Source of the DNA: Typha latifolia
Lineage: Eukaryota > Streptophyta > Magnoliopsida > Poales > Typhaceae
Length of the DNA: 64,000 nucleotides
Direction: 5' to 3'
Assembly: GCA_019914945.1 (NCBI GenBank)
Contig: CM034113.1
Span: 7,296,850-7,360,849 of the forward strand
Shown here: in pieces, positions 39,199 to 51,399 of the stretch
Layout: each line of letters begins with the position of its first letter
Position numbering within the stretch: the first letter of the stretch is position 1
The notes under the pieces: generated by a model
Seen by the model: the letters and a program-made list of their open reading frames with translations, nothing else
Told to the model about the DNA's origin: nothing
The model's database searches: none
Translations under genes and position numbers: made by a program

Positions 39199-41022
39199 TC
39201 CCCAAGTTGTATAAATTGACCTAAGTTTGACTTTGGGCCAAATTATTAAGGTTTTTATTTATATTTTTTATAATCACCGCTATATTAGAAGATCTTGGAC
39301 TAGTATAAAATATTACTAAAATTTTGAACACGTTTTATTATTTTCTATTACTCTAATATTTTAATTTTATATAACATCAAATATAATTATTATTCCTTCG
39401 TATGTTAATATACAACTAACTAAATATTAGAATAATTTAACCTGATAATTAGCAAGTTGGCGTAATTTTCTAAACCAACCGCTTAAACGTCTTCGTCGTA
39501 AGCCAATAGAATTCAGCCATGAAATTATTGGGTGATCTAAAAATATTAAAATAAATTGGCTGGTGAGTAGTGACCAAAGGATCAGACGCTCCAGTTGAGC
39601 TTCTCGATGTGAGAGCGGGGCCCACAGCTCACCGGCCCACGTGGCCATACCGGACTGGTTGTGGGCTTGCCGACGAAACAAAGATTCGCATACCTACGTA
39701 AAAGCCAATGAGGGAGTAAATAAATGAAATAAATAAAAAGTGGGGACCTATTTCACTGTTTACCCCCTACAATTTCAGTATTTGCAGAAAACTGATTTAA
39801 AAAGAAAATAAATAATTATTTATTCCAAAGGGTTGTAATCGAGTAATCGCCTATATGATAATACGATATTCGGCTCACGAGTTTTTTTTAAGAAACTTTT
39901 TACCAAAATGCAACTATATTTAATTTATTCCAATATTACTATAATTTTTATGAGCACAGCATAACGTAAAAAATTAATTTTAATAATCGATTTATCAATC
40001 TTCTAATACAATAAAAAATAACTTTTTTTTATGAATAAATCAGCAGTTTATAAGTAAATCTCGTCTCATTTTTTATTCACATTTTCGTGAGTGTAATTTA
40101 TTAATAAAAAATAATAATTTTTTTATTATTTTTAAAAACTAAAATATTATTAGATAGCAATTTTTCACGTAAATATAGTAGTTTTTAATAAGTTTGAAAA
40201 TTATAGCATTGTATAAAATATTTACAGTAGCAACAGGAATTTTTATCAAAAACTATTTTTTATTTACCAAACTGAGTTTCCCGATGAACTCATTAAATAG
40301 CCCACCCAAAAAGTTAATATCTAAATAGTTCTTCACCAGTTTATGATGGCATATAGGCTTATAGCTTGGACCAAGGAGAGTTGATTCTTTATCTAATCAT
40401 AAATGCTCTTAAATAATAAAAAAAAATTCATTATTTTGATAACACATCTCCTTGGAACTTATGTGGAGTCTTTATTATATTCTTTATATATATATATATA
40501 TCACACTTTTTTTTCCTTGTGATTTGGATTGAAATTTGATATCTATATTTTAGTAGCGTGTGTTTAAAATTGTAGTCATTTTTTACTTATGCAATTTCAA
40601 AATTTTATTTATTAAAAAAAATTGCCCCTTAAATTTATTATCAAAATTGTTCTATTTTGTTGTAGCCCTAAATAAACTATTGAACTCGAAGTATTTTACT
40701 TATAGAGTAAAAATGCTACTTAAATATTTTGGTATAAATTTTTTAACTTAAGTAGTTGAAACAATAACTTAAATTACAACTAAAATGCTTAAATTATTCG
40801 GCGTTTTAGCGCAGATAAAAATAAACAAACTAGTTTCGTAATAAATTTGAGGGAAAAATTATTTTGATAAATAAAATTCGGAAACATAGGATAGTTTGGC
40901 CAGTCGCTCCTGTATCCAACCAAACTGCCCTCGGAGGTAACCACACAGCGGTGACGCGATACCTCTTCAATCTTCTCCTCTCTTCAGAACTCAACCCCTA
41001 CTACAACTCTTCCATCCCCGCC

Positions 41023-41032
41023 CTTATATATA
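41023..41032 (+). promoter_or_regulatory. TATA box of the methionine S-methyltransferase gene
   Basis: Tandem TATA (ttatatatag) lies about 90 bp upstream of the ATG at 41114, placing transcription start near 41060 and giving a short, C-rich leader. Confidence 0.65.
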
Positions 41033-41113
41033 GATATAAAACCTTTCCTCCCCGTTTATTGAATCCACCAAGAAGAGGAAGTCCTACTCCTAAATCCACT
41101 CCTAAATCCACCA

Positions 41114-44100
41114 ATGGCGATGGAGAAGGAGATGGCGGCGTTCCTCGCGGAGTGCGAGCGGTCCGGCGACGCGGCCTACGGCGCCCTCAAGTCCCTCCTC
41201 GAGCGGCTGGAGGAGCCGAGCACGAGATCGGAGGCACGCGTCTTCCTCGCCGCGGTCCAGCGGCGGTTCGCTACCAAGGAGTCCGCCGGCCGATGCTTCC
41301 AGACCTACCACTTCCGGATCCACGACGTCGTCCTCAGCGATTTCAAAGGTCTCCATCTCTTTAATCGGTTTCACTTTGTCCTGCTTTGTTTCCTGGATCG
41401 TTGATCGGCTCGTGGTTTTGATCGTTGCTTTGGATTAGATTCATCTGAGCGCTTCTTGCGGATTTTTGGTAGAAACATGATGTTGACGTTGTTTAGTTTT
41501 GGATGATTTATATAATGTTAATTACCACGTGATTCTATTTTTGTGTTCTTTTTGTAGATATAAAGGTACATAGAGTTCTGAATCGTTTTGACTATATTTA
41601 GAATTTAGAATTTAGAATTGAATCGAAACGTCAAACTCTTCTCCAACTCTTGTATTGCGGTTATTGATCACTTCTTTTAGGAGCTTGAGAGTTATCACTT
41701 GAATATTACCGCTTTTCTAGTAGTTGAATTGCAACTAACACAAGCTTGAGAGAGACAAGGGCTGGATTATTGACATTAGTGGACATACCGAATGGTTGAT
41801 GTAAATTTAAGGTATATTATATTTGCATTTTGCTGATGTATTTGGTGTAGGTACTCTTGGCAAACATGAGTTAGTACTATTCTGAGGTGTAGGTCAGCTG
41901 GATATTGGGTCGCATAGAGGTCATTAGTTTCTGGTCTTAATTGTAGCTTTTGTTGAAAATAAAAAATGTTACAAAGAGGAAAGTAAATTATATCCGTGTG
42001 CCATCATATGATCCTTTCTCTGCATTCACGTTTCATTACTGTTGGATAGCTGCATTAAGAATGCACGCATTCTTATAACTTAGTAAATTCACTATAAATG
42101 GAGGATCTTGGTAGTTTGCTTTCTCAAACTTCAGAATATGAAGTGGATTTTCATGTTCACTGTGCTCTAGTTATTCTGTTTTCAAGTCTTTCACTCGCAG
42201 TTATCTATCACATGCAGGCTACCAGAAGAGGAAGAAACTGACAATGATGGAAATCCCTAGTATTTTCATCCCAGAAGACTGGTCTTTCACTTTTTATGAA
42301 GGCATAAATAGGCATCCTGATTCCATTTTTAAGGACAAGACAATGGCTGAATTGGGTTGTGGAAATGGATGGATCTCCATTGCAATTGCTGAGAAGTGGT
42401 CCCCTTTAAAGGTTTGTAATTAATATGTCGTACTAACGAAGGATTCTCTTCTTCAAGTTCACATCACTTGGATTCTTTTTTCTTTAGTTAAATTAGTAAT
42501 AGGAAGTTGTTTTTTACCTGGAAATGAATCAGAGTCCTATGGTATCAGCTTTAAATTAAGCACTGCTAGTTAGTTAAAGCATTTACAACTGTTAGAAGTC
42601 TAATTCATTTGTAAAGATCAATTCTCTAGCAAGTCATGCTAAACCACCAATCTAAACGGAAAAAAAAAATTCCAAGGAAAAAGAACAACTATAATTTCCA
42701 GTAATTGATGGTTAACAAAGATGTCCCATAATGAATTATGTTGTGCATCAAATGTTGTCGAACTTCTCTGGAAGATTTATTTACTCTCTATCTATTAGTT
42801 TCTTATGTTGCATGCTGAATCCTGCACAAGGATGCATTTGATCTTTCATTATCTTCTTCAGACTACTTCAATCACTTCACATGACTCTTCACAGGTATAT
42901 GGGCTTGACATAAACCCAAGAGCAGTCAAGGTTGCATGGATGAATCTATTTTTGAATGCATTGGACGAGAATGGGCATCCAATCTATGATGAAGAAGGGA
43001 AAACATTACTTGATAGGGTGGAATTTCATGAATCTGATCTTCTAGCTTATTGTAGAGATAATAGAATAGAGCTTGAACGTATTGTTGGATGCATACCTCA
43101 GGTAATTAGAGATCTGAATACAACTATAGTAGCTCCACAAATTTGGAATCCATGCTAGCAGGTCTTGTTTTATTTGAGGCCAAATTACTTAAGGTATCTT
43201 TTGCTCATATTCTGGATCTATTTTGTTGTGCAGATTCTCAACCCAAATCCAGAGGCTATGTCCAAAATGATATCTGAGAATTCAAGTGAGGAGTTCTTAT
43301 ATTCGTTGAGTAATTACTGTGCTCTTCAGGTTAGAATACAAACTCCAACTATAACTTTTGTTTTGTATGTTAAGATTGACTGTTGATAGATAGTAATTAA
43401 TCTAGTTCAGATAAAAGAAGATGGATCTGCAAATTATCCCTAGCTGAAGTCAAGAGGTCTACAAAACTTGCCTCTTTCCTCTAGACCACTTCACCTATAA
43501 TTACCATTCTAATAGATTCTGTATTTCTATGTCTAAAACAATCATGGCTGCAAGCCCGCAAGTCTTTTCATAATCAAGCTTTTGTTCCTCCACTGTACTC
43601 TCTAATCATTATTACTGTGACAAACTTATACCCAAGCAACAATCTTAGATTCATAAATCTGATACCACTTTGTAGGCAACTCCAGTTAATGCCAGTATAC
43701 TCTATTTGAACCAGTATCACCCTCTTATGTCGTAATGCTATAAACTTATCATATCTAATACTTGCCACATTTAATATTTGGTGTAATGCATGAAGGAGAT
43801 AGTCTCCACAACCAATTCTCCATAATAAAAGGACACCTTTATTCTTATGAATTGGTAAAATCTCAGAAATTCAAAGATGGAGGCTAACGTTACCAGTATT
43901 ATGCGTATTTCTGATACCTACTGGCATGGCTCAACAACATTGTATTATATGAGAAGCTGTATGAAGGAAATAGTATAGTAATTTTCACCTGGATAGATTC
44001 AATAGCATAAAATTATGCGATTGATATTGTTTCTCTTGTAGCTTTCAAATCCATTATAAGCTGAACCTTGTTAAGAGATTTTTGCTTTCCATTTTAACTT

Positions 44101-47100
44101 TTTGTTCGTGCAATTTTTGCATATGTGACTTTTGTATATATGCAGCTATCCATACTTATTGACTTCTGCATATTTCATTCTATTCAGGGTTTTGTTGAGG
44201 ACCAATTTGGCTTAGGCTTAATTGCTCGGGCTGTTGAAGAAGGAATTGCAGTCATAAAGCCCATGGGAATTATGATCTTCAATATTGGAGGCAGACCAGG
44301 GCAAGGTGTCTGCAAACGCTTATTTGAACGCCGTGGATTTCGTATTACAAAGCTTTGGCAGACAAAAGTCATGCAGGTGTTTAGCATTGAAAAGCCTTAG
44401 TGATTACTGTTAATCTAGTTTCCTGATTTTGTCCAGAGGATGGTTAGAGGCATATATTAATATAGCTACTGCTGAACATTGGTTTTCCTACTTTGTCATA
44501 AGCTTTTCTGACTGGCTGGGTTCTTCACTTATTCTTTTTTTTTCCATATATTACCTATTACTTAGTACCATTTAAATGAGTTACTGCAGGCTGCTGATAC
44601 AGATATATCAGCCTTAGTGGAAATTGAGAAGAACAGTCGTCATCGCTTTGAGTTCTTTATGGGTCTAGTTGGCGATCAGCCTATTTGTGCACGTACTGCC
44701 TGGGCATACGGGAAATCTGGTGGCCGTATTTCACATGCTTTGTCTGTGTATAGTTGTCAACTTCGCCAACCAAATCAGGTACATCATGTGCTTGGTTTTC
44801 TTTCATTAGAGACATTTTTGTAGAAAGGCATGAAAGGTAGGATTCTAACGATGCAATGAGAATTTACAGGTGAAGAAAATTTTTGATTTCCTAAAAAACG
44901 GATTCCAGGAAGTCAGCAGCTCTCTAGATTTGTCATTTGATGATGATTCTGTTGCTGATGAAAAGATACCATTTCTAGCAGATCTTGCAAGTTTCTTGAA
45001 AGAAAATTCCTTTCTTCCATATGAACCTCCAGCAGGATGTGTGCATTTCCGCAATCTTGTTGCTGGATTTATGAAGATATATCATCACATCCCACTATGT
45101 ACTGATGTAAGAAGTTATATCCGCTTTAGTTACACTTCTTTTATAGTATGTGCAGTATTAGAGCTTGTCATATTTTAGATGGGAATTATTTGAGGTTTTT
45201 ACATGCTTCAATTATGATTATACATTCATTAACCAATTAATACTAGATTATACTCTTCTTTTCACTCCCTAATATAAGTAAAAAAATTCTGAGTAGTTAG
45301 CTTATTATTTGGTTAAATTTTTTGGGTATTCCTAGTCTGGCTTTAAGTTTCTGGAGTCTGGATAGTGATATATTTTGCAAGATGAGTTTCATTTGTCTAA
45401 AGACACTAAATATTAATATTTATTATTTACATCCTAAAAAATGGTCTCACTCGTACCACCCTCAGAGATTAGGCATCATTATCATGGTTTTCTTTAGGGA
45501 TGGAGATAATCATGATTGTTTTTTACAACAGAAATATTTATTCATCAATATCTGAAGAACAATAAAAAGGAAATTTTGAAGAGAAGGCTCAGAAATATTA
45601 CTAAAATGTGTACGGTATTAAAATTCTGCAAATTGAGGTTTTGCCTATTTACAAGAATGCTTAGAATAGTATAAAGTCTCTTTAATTGTTGTTTCCTTGC
45701 ACATTTAGTGAAATTGTGGGGATTATTGCAGTGTAAGCATGTAACCTATTGTTTGTTTGTGCAAATTTGAAGATGCTGATGCTTAAAATGCCAGCAAAGG
45801 GACTAAATTGTGATATTGTTGTCTTTGCACATAATAGCCATTCCTAGGTTGACTAGTTGGCTTAACAACTTTGCTCAAGTTGATTTCCTTTCCTATTGGT
45901 TCTTTATCCAGTCAATTTCTCTTACCTGCTGCCAAAAAGTTTGCTTAATTGATTTCTGCATATAGAGTTCCCTACCGTCGAGCATGTGTAGAGTTTAAAT
46001 TTGAACAGTAAAATAAGACTTGCAGTTTCCTTTTTTCGTTCAATTTTACTTGCCACTGGCAATCAACTGGTGCTATGCACTTGGCTTTAATAATATTGAG
46101 GCATACTACATGTCACCTTAAATATTCGTTATTGAATTTTATAGAATTGTTTTGTTGGTCAAGACTTGATGTTCATTTGCAGTGGTGCAATTTGCAATCA
46201 CTTTTCTAATATTTGGTTTCTCATATAAGTAAAAGTAACTCTATTTATATCTGGATTCAAATTATGACTATTGAATGTGCAGAATAACATCTTCTTCTGT
46301 CAGAAATCTTTGGCTGATCACTTAGAATGTTTTATGAAAATTTTGAATCCAAATACTTTTATGCAAATGATAAAGTTCCATGAAATTCTGATATACTAAG
46401 AGATTCTGGAAAATTTTCTTTTGGCAATAATGATATTGATCACTGGATTGAAAGCTTTCATACCTTTGTCCTTTGAACTCTTTTTGAGAAAAATGATTGC
46501 TCATAAGTTGAAGTAAAGGCGGTTTCTGACATCTAATTTTTCTGATTCACAAGAATGTTACAGTATTTCCTTCAAGAGCTGTGGCAATAGAGAATGCTCT
46601 CCGATTATTCTCACCAAGACTTGCTATTGTTGATGAACATTTAACGAGACACTTGCCCAAGCAATGGCTAACGTCTCTAGCGATCGAGGTAGGTTACTAG
46701 CTCAACTGCTCTCTCTCTCTCTCTCTCGCATATGGGCTCTATTGGATAGATTTTAGCATGACAATATTGTTGCATGGAGCTCTCACGATAAAAAGTTAAG
46801 GCAATTTATGGATGCGTAACAGAACATATTTCTTTTCTAGGGAAATGCTGATGATGACAGAGCAGAGGACATTCTTACAGTTATTGAGGCTCCACGCCAA
46901 TCAGATTTGTTGATTGAATTGATCCGGAAATTGAAACCACAAGTTGTTGTAACAGGAATTCCTCAATTTGAGGCAATTACCAGCTCCGCATTTGAAAATA
47001 TATTAGATACAACAAGAGACATTGGTTCACGCCTTTTCCTAGATATATCTGACCATCTTGAGCTGTCCAGTCTGCCAGGATCTAATGGAGTATTGAAATA

Positions 47101-50100
47101 TCTGGCTGGAAAGACTTTGCCTTCTCATGTAGCAATCTTGTGTGGTCTAGTGAAAAATCAGGTATGTACTACTGGATTGGTCTTCAGAGGATAGACTTGA
47201 ATCATAAGTCCTTAATTTGTCTAAACTACCTTTTGCCTTGATTTTTTGATGATCATATACCTGAATTTTTGGCTGAACTAATGAACTTGACTTCCTTTTT
47301 AAGAAGTATATGTAGTGGTAGATTAACCTGAAAATCGACATCATATACTGAATATCTATTAATTCATCATGGTGAACTCTTTGGTGTTTATAGAGTCAGA
47401 CATTTGGTAAAGTTGAAAAGAAACTGTAACAACTCAAAGCATCAATCAAATTATGTGTCTGCATATTATGTTGATCAACATTACTTTTTACTTTTCAGGT
47501 TTATTCTGATCTGGAAGTTGCTTTTATCATTTCGGAGGATGCAACCATCTATAAGGCATTATCAGAGACTGTTGAGCTACTGGAAGGGCATACACCTTTA
47601 TTTAGCCAGGAGTATTATGCTTGTCTATTCCACGAGCTGTTGGCATTTCAGATAGCTGACCGTCATCCACTAGCAGAGGTCTTCCCAACCCCTTTTTCTC
47701 CCCCTGTGTGCCATGTGTGTGCACGCGTGCATACACATCTAAATATATAAATGTGTATATATGTATATACATATATATGTGTGCGTGCGTGTGCGTGTGC
47801 GTGCGCACGCGCGCATTTTGGCTAGCTATCAATTGATAAAATCAGTAAAGATAAGAAATCAAGTATACACTCTCTATATTCCAACTGTCAGGTTGAATAG
47901 TGTAAATCATGGACCGCAAAGTGTTGTGCAATGTATTTTTTTCACTAAGATGCTGATATTTATTTAATGATATATTGACCTTTATACTGATTGACATTTA
48001 AACCATTATCCTGCCACTCTAGCATCACCACCAGCAACAAACTTTACAATGCAAATTGGGATGACTATACTTACATGATAAGACATCTTCAAATATCATA
48101 ATTTTCAAATCTATCAGTGTGTGTAGTCGTACTAGAAATATTCGATTGTTAATCATTTGTACAGTCTTCTTTAAATATTTATAGGTTTTTTAAGTCTCTT
48201 TAGAAGTTGAAAAAAAAATAATGTCAGCATGCAACAAAACATGTCTTGATGAAATAACTTTCATCAAAAGAAAAATGTATGTTATGGGTGATGAGTTTTA
48301 CCTCATCCAATATTAAGTTGTTGGCTCAATGGTACTGTGATTGTGGAACTTATGAGAGCTTAGAAAATCAGTAGTAGATGAAGCAAACCCACTAAAGATA
48401 GAACATTGGAGTTTGAATGGAGACAGACAAAAGTGTTGTTCTGTTTATTTATATGTGAAAAACTTTTTAATAAACTGATAAATTTATTTACAAAGTTCAA
48501 TCTCATTGTGCTACTTAGTAATGAAGCAACATCTGAATTTTCTTTATATTGTCTTCACACTGCTAAGCTTTTCTTATCAGAGGGAATGTGCTGAAGTAAC
48601 ATCAGCAGAGATGATAGGCTTTTCAAATTCAGCCATTTCAACCTTAAATGAAGCTGAGCTCTTCACTAATGGTTTCAACAAATCTCCAGTTCCAGTTATT
48701 CACATGGATATAGATCAAAGCTTCCTACCTATACCTTCTGCAGTGAAGGCCTCCATTTTTGAAAGCTTTGCGAGGCAGAACATGATTGAATCTGAAACTG
48801 ATGTCCGTTCTGCAATTCAAAAGCTAGTAATGAATAGCTATGGCTTCCCATCTGACAGTTCTTCAGAGTTTATTTATGGTAACTCTCAGCTTGCCCTCTT
48901 CAACAAGCTTGTTCTTTGTTGCTCTCAAGAAAGAGGGACTTTGTTATTCCCCTCTGGCACCAACGGCCACTATATCTCAGCAGCAAAGTTTATGAAAGCA
49001 AACATTATAACTATTCCAACGCACTCAAATGCTGGTTTCAAGGTTGTGCCAGAGACTCTTGATGACTTACTCCAGACAGTAACAAGACCATGGCTGTATA
49101 TCTCCGGTCCCACAATTTGTCCAACAGGCTTTCTTTACAGCGATGAGGAGATCCAGGAGATACTTTTGGTTTGTGCTAAATTTGGAGCTCGGGTGGTAAT
49201 TGATACCTCCTTTTCAGGTTTAGAATTTCAAACAGATGGTTGGAGTGGATGGAATTTGCAACAATGTTTTTCTAGGCTAACTTCCTCGCAACCTTCCTTC
49301 TGTGTTTCCCTTCTTGGTGGTCTGTCATTTCAGCTGCTGTCAGGAGGGCTTGAGTTTGGGTTCTTAATTTTAAATGAACCAGCTTTAGTTGATGCATTTT
49401 ATAGTTTTCCAAGCTTGAGCCGGCCACACATCACTGCAAGATATGCTATCAAGAAGTTACTGGGTCTTAGTGATCAGACAACTCAACATGTCTCTCATGC
49501 CATAGACAACCAAAAGGAGATTCTCAAGGATCGATCCAACCACTTGATGAAGGTTAGCTTTTCACAGCATTCTGGATTTAAAACTCTTATCTTTTAAAAT
49601 TTTTAATGTTTCAGACTACATAACTTGGATACTTTTAATTCATACAAAAGTAGAACTCATGAAACTAAAAGGGCTCTATGTAAGTATGTCGATTGCTAAT
49701 TGGTAGAAGTAAAATATAGACGAGTCCTTCATGTTTACCTTTGGACAATATATCTCAATTTAGCACGAAGATGTGTAGAACTCTTATAACATTTCTCTTA
49801 TGTATAATTTTTGGAGCACGCGCTTTTGTAACCCCAAAAGCTAAGAATTATTTTTGTGGATGCAACCATATGTTAGTTATGTAATAATAGAATTTTTCAA
49901 AGCTTGCCAGACAGCCTGTTAAATCATAATATCTTTACAAAAGAAGAGATCATAATTTGGTTGTTCAGCAGAAAAATTTTATGCCTTTCCCTTTTTTTTA
50001 TGTCCTCTGACTTTGCTTGATGTTGATTATTGGTGACAGACACTAAAAAGCTGTGGCTGGGATGTTGTTGGATGCTGTAGTGGTATCTCTCTGGTGGCAA

Positions 50101-50330
50101 AACCTACAGCCTATCTAGGCAAAATGCTTAAAGTGGAAGGTTTCGAGGCGAAGCTCGAAGACACTAATTTCAGGGAGGCTGTTCTTAGAGCAACGGGTTT
50201 GTGTATTAACAGTGGGTCATGGACTGGAATACCCAACTACTGTCGACTCACCTTCGCGCTTGAGAGTGCCGAGTTCGAAAAGGCATTAGAATGCATCACT
50301 CAATTTAAGAAGTTGGTTCTTGGGGATTGA
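41114..50330 (+). CDS. MMT: Methionine S-methyltransferase
   Basis: Twelve exons: 41114-41348, 42218-42411, 42895-43101, 43234-43329, 44188-44376, 44590-44778, 44870-45106, 46554-46688, 46841-47161, 47499-47678, 48581-49552 and 50040-50330. They join in frame to 3246 nt and 1081 aa, full length for plant MMT. The enzyme makes S-methylmethionine from methionine and S-adenosylmethionine in the cytosol, for the SMM cycle and sulfur transport in phloem. The N-terminal methyltransferase domain has motif I AELGCGNGWISIAIAEKW near residue 125, followed by VYGLDINPRAVKVAWMNLFL. The C-terminal third has an aminotransferase fold (GARVVIDTSFSGLEF, then SLLGGLSFQLLSGG), where I see no lysine at the usual PLP position. 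Exon 1 is strongly GC-rich; later exons are not. All introns are GT-AG; intron 10 holds a purine-pyrimidine tract. The next gene is convergent. Confidence 0.97.
47712..47816. repeat. Alternating purine-pyrimidine tract (Z-DNA candidate)
   Basis: Inside intron 10 of the methyltransferase gene, 47751-47816 is an unbroken 66-bp alternation of purine and pyrimidine, passing from ATGT and TATA steps into GTGC and GCGC steps. A second alternating stretch of 27 bp is at 47712-47738. The GC-rich right half is the sequence type that adopts Z-DNA most readily. Confidence 0.9.
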
Positions 50331-51399
50331 GTTTGACAGCACTAATGTTATATCCAGCGCAATGACACTGGTGTTGCAGAAATAATTGAGTCTGTACAGG
50401 TTCAGCAGATCTTGCAGTCTCTTGTATCTATTTTTCTTTTTTCTTTTCTCTTTGTAAAATAAGAGCTGAAATCAGGCAGTTACAAAACCTGGCTGACTAA
50501 CCATCAGAAACATCAAAAGGAAGGAGATTACACGACATCACATAACTCCATGACAAACCCATCTCCTGACCAATTTACCCCATATTGGCAACCCGATCTC
50601 TTTCAATGTTATTTAAAGGGTATGCATGAAGGTTGTTTCCTCAGTAAAACTACTACTGTTGCTTGGTTTATGACTGAATCAATAGCATTTATGTGTTCGT
50701 AGGGAAGTATAATAAAAAATAGCTTTTACTTTTGAGAGGCTGGTCAAGCCGTGTTTCCTGGTGGTTGTGGTTGGATGCTCTTTTCTTTATTAGTTGAGAG
50801 AACATCTCTTGTCTTTCTTGAAGAAAATTTCGTTGTTTATTCTTGACTTTCTTTTTCCCCCCTCTAATCGATGGTTGTCAAATTGATCGAAATGATCCAA
50901 CTATTCACAAATAATTCAGCGTTAACCTTGACAAGTATTTGGCGGCTTATGAATTGTTATCTATTTGAGACATGTAGTACTCATTTATTTTTATTTTTTT
51001 TAATTCAAAATAGAAAGATATAAACCGATAGAAAATGAAAAACAAACAGGAGCCAGTCTGATTATTTCCAGAATCCATTGCAAGCTTCTACAGATATGGT
51101 GATGAGAAATATTCTATACATGCTTGACATGTAAAATTACTCCTAACATAATTATGTTTAAAAATTCTTGGGAGCTTAGGGCACTTTATATCTCAAGAAG
51201 CCACGCCACTGTAGAGCATGTTAGATGCCTTGATAAACTGATCTGTATGGCTGAGACACTAGTTGGCTTTCTTTAATGAATAACGTATTGACACACGCCA
51301 TGGTAAATAGCTCACTTAATAACAGACTAATATATTTCCTTGTCCTTAATTTCTTTCTCTATGCGATGCAAGAAAGGAAAACTGAACTCTTTCAGCAAC
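50331..51399. other. Convergent spacer between methyltransferase and B-box genes
   Basis: Holds the 3' UTRs of both genes tail to tail. No open frame, repeat or hairpin terminator stands out; poly(A) sites cannot be fixed. Confidence 0.6.

Larger units (their letters stand above)
32992..41022. other. Gene-free region with repeats
   Basis: About 8 kb without a supportable gene. The open frames at 35020-35367 and 35550-35927 (115 and 125 aa) have TTG or otherwise poor starts, no recognised domain and no partner exons; they may be random or remnants. Visible structures are imperfect repeats of gagtgcgg/gttataatc near 36610-36740, a truncated MITE at 38432-38680, a foldback at 39034-39198 and a G-box (39638-39643) in a GC-rich patch. 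The last few hundred bases are the methyltransferase promoter. Confidence 0.5.

Noticed and set aside
40864..41364. 166-aa frame overlapping the start of the methyltransferase
   Set aside because: A shadow of GC-rich exon 1 in another frame, beginning upstream of the TATA box.
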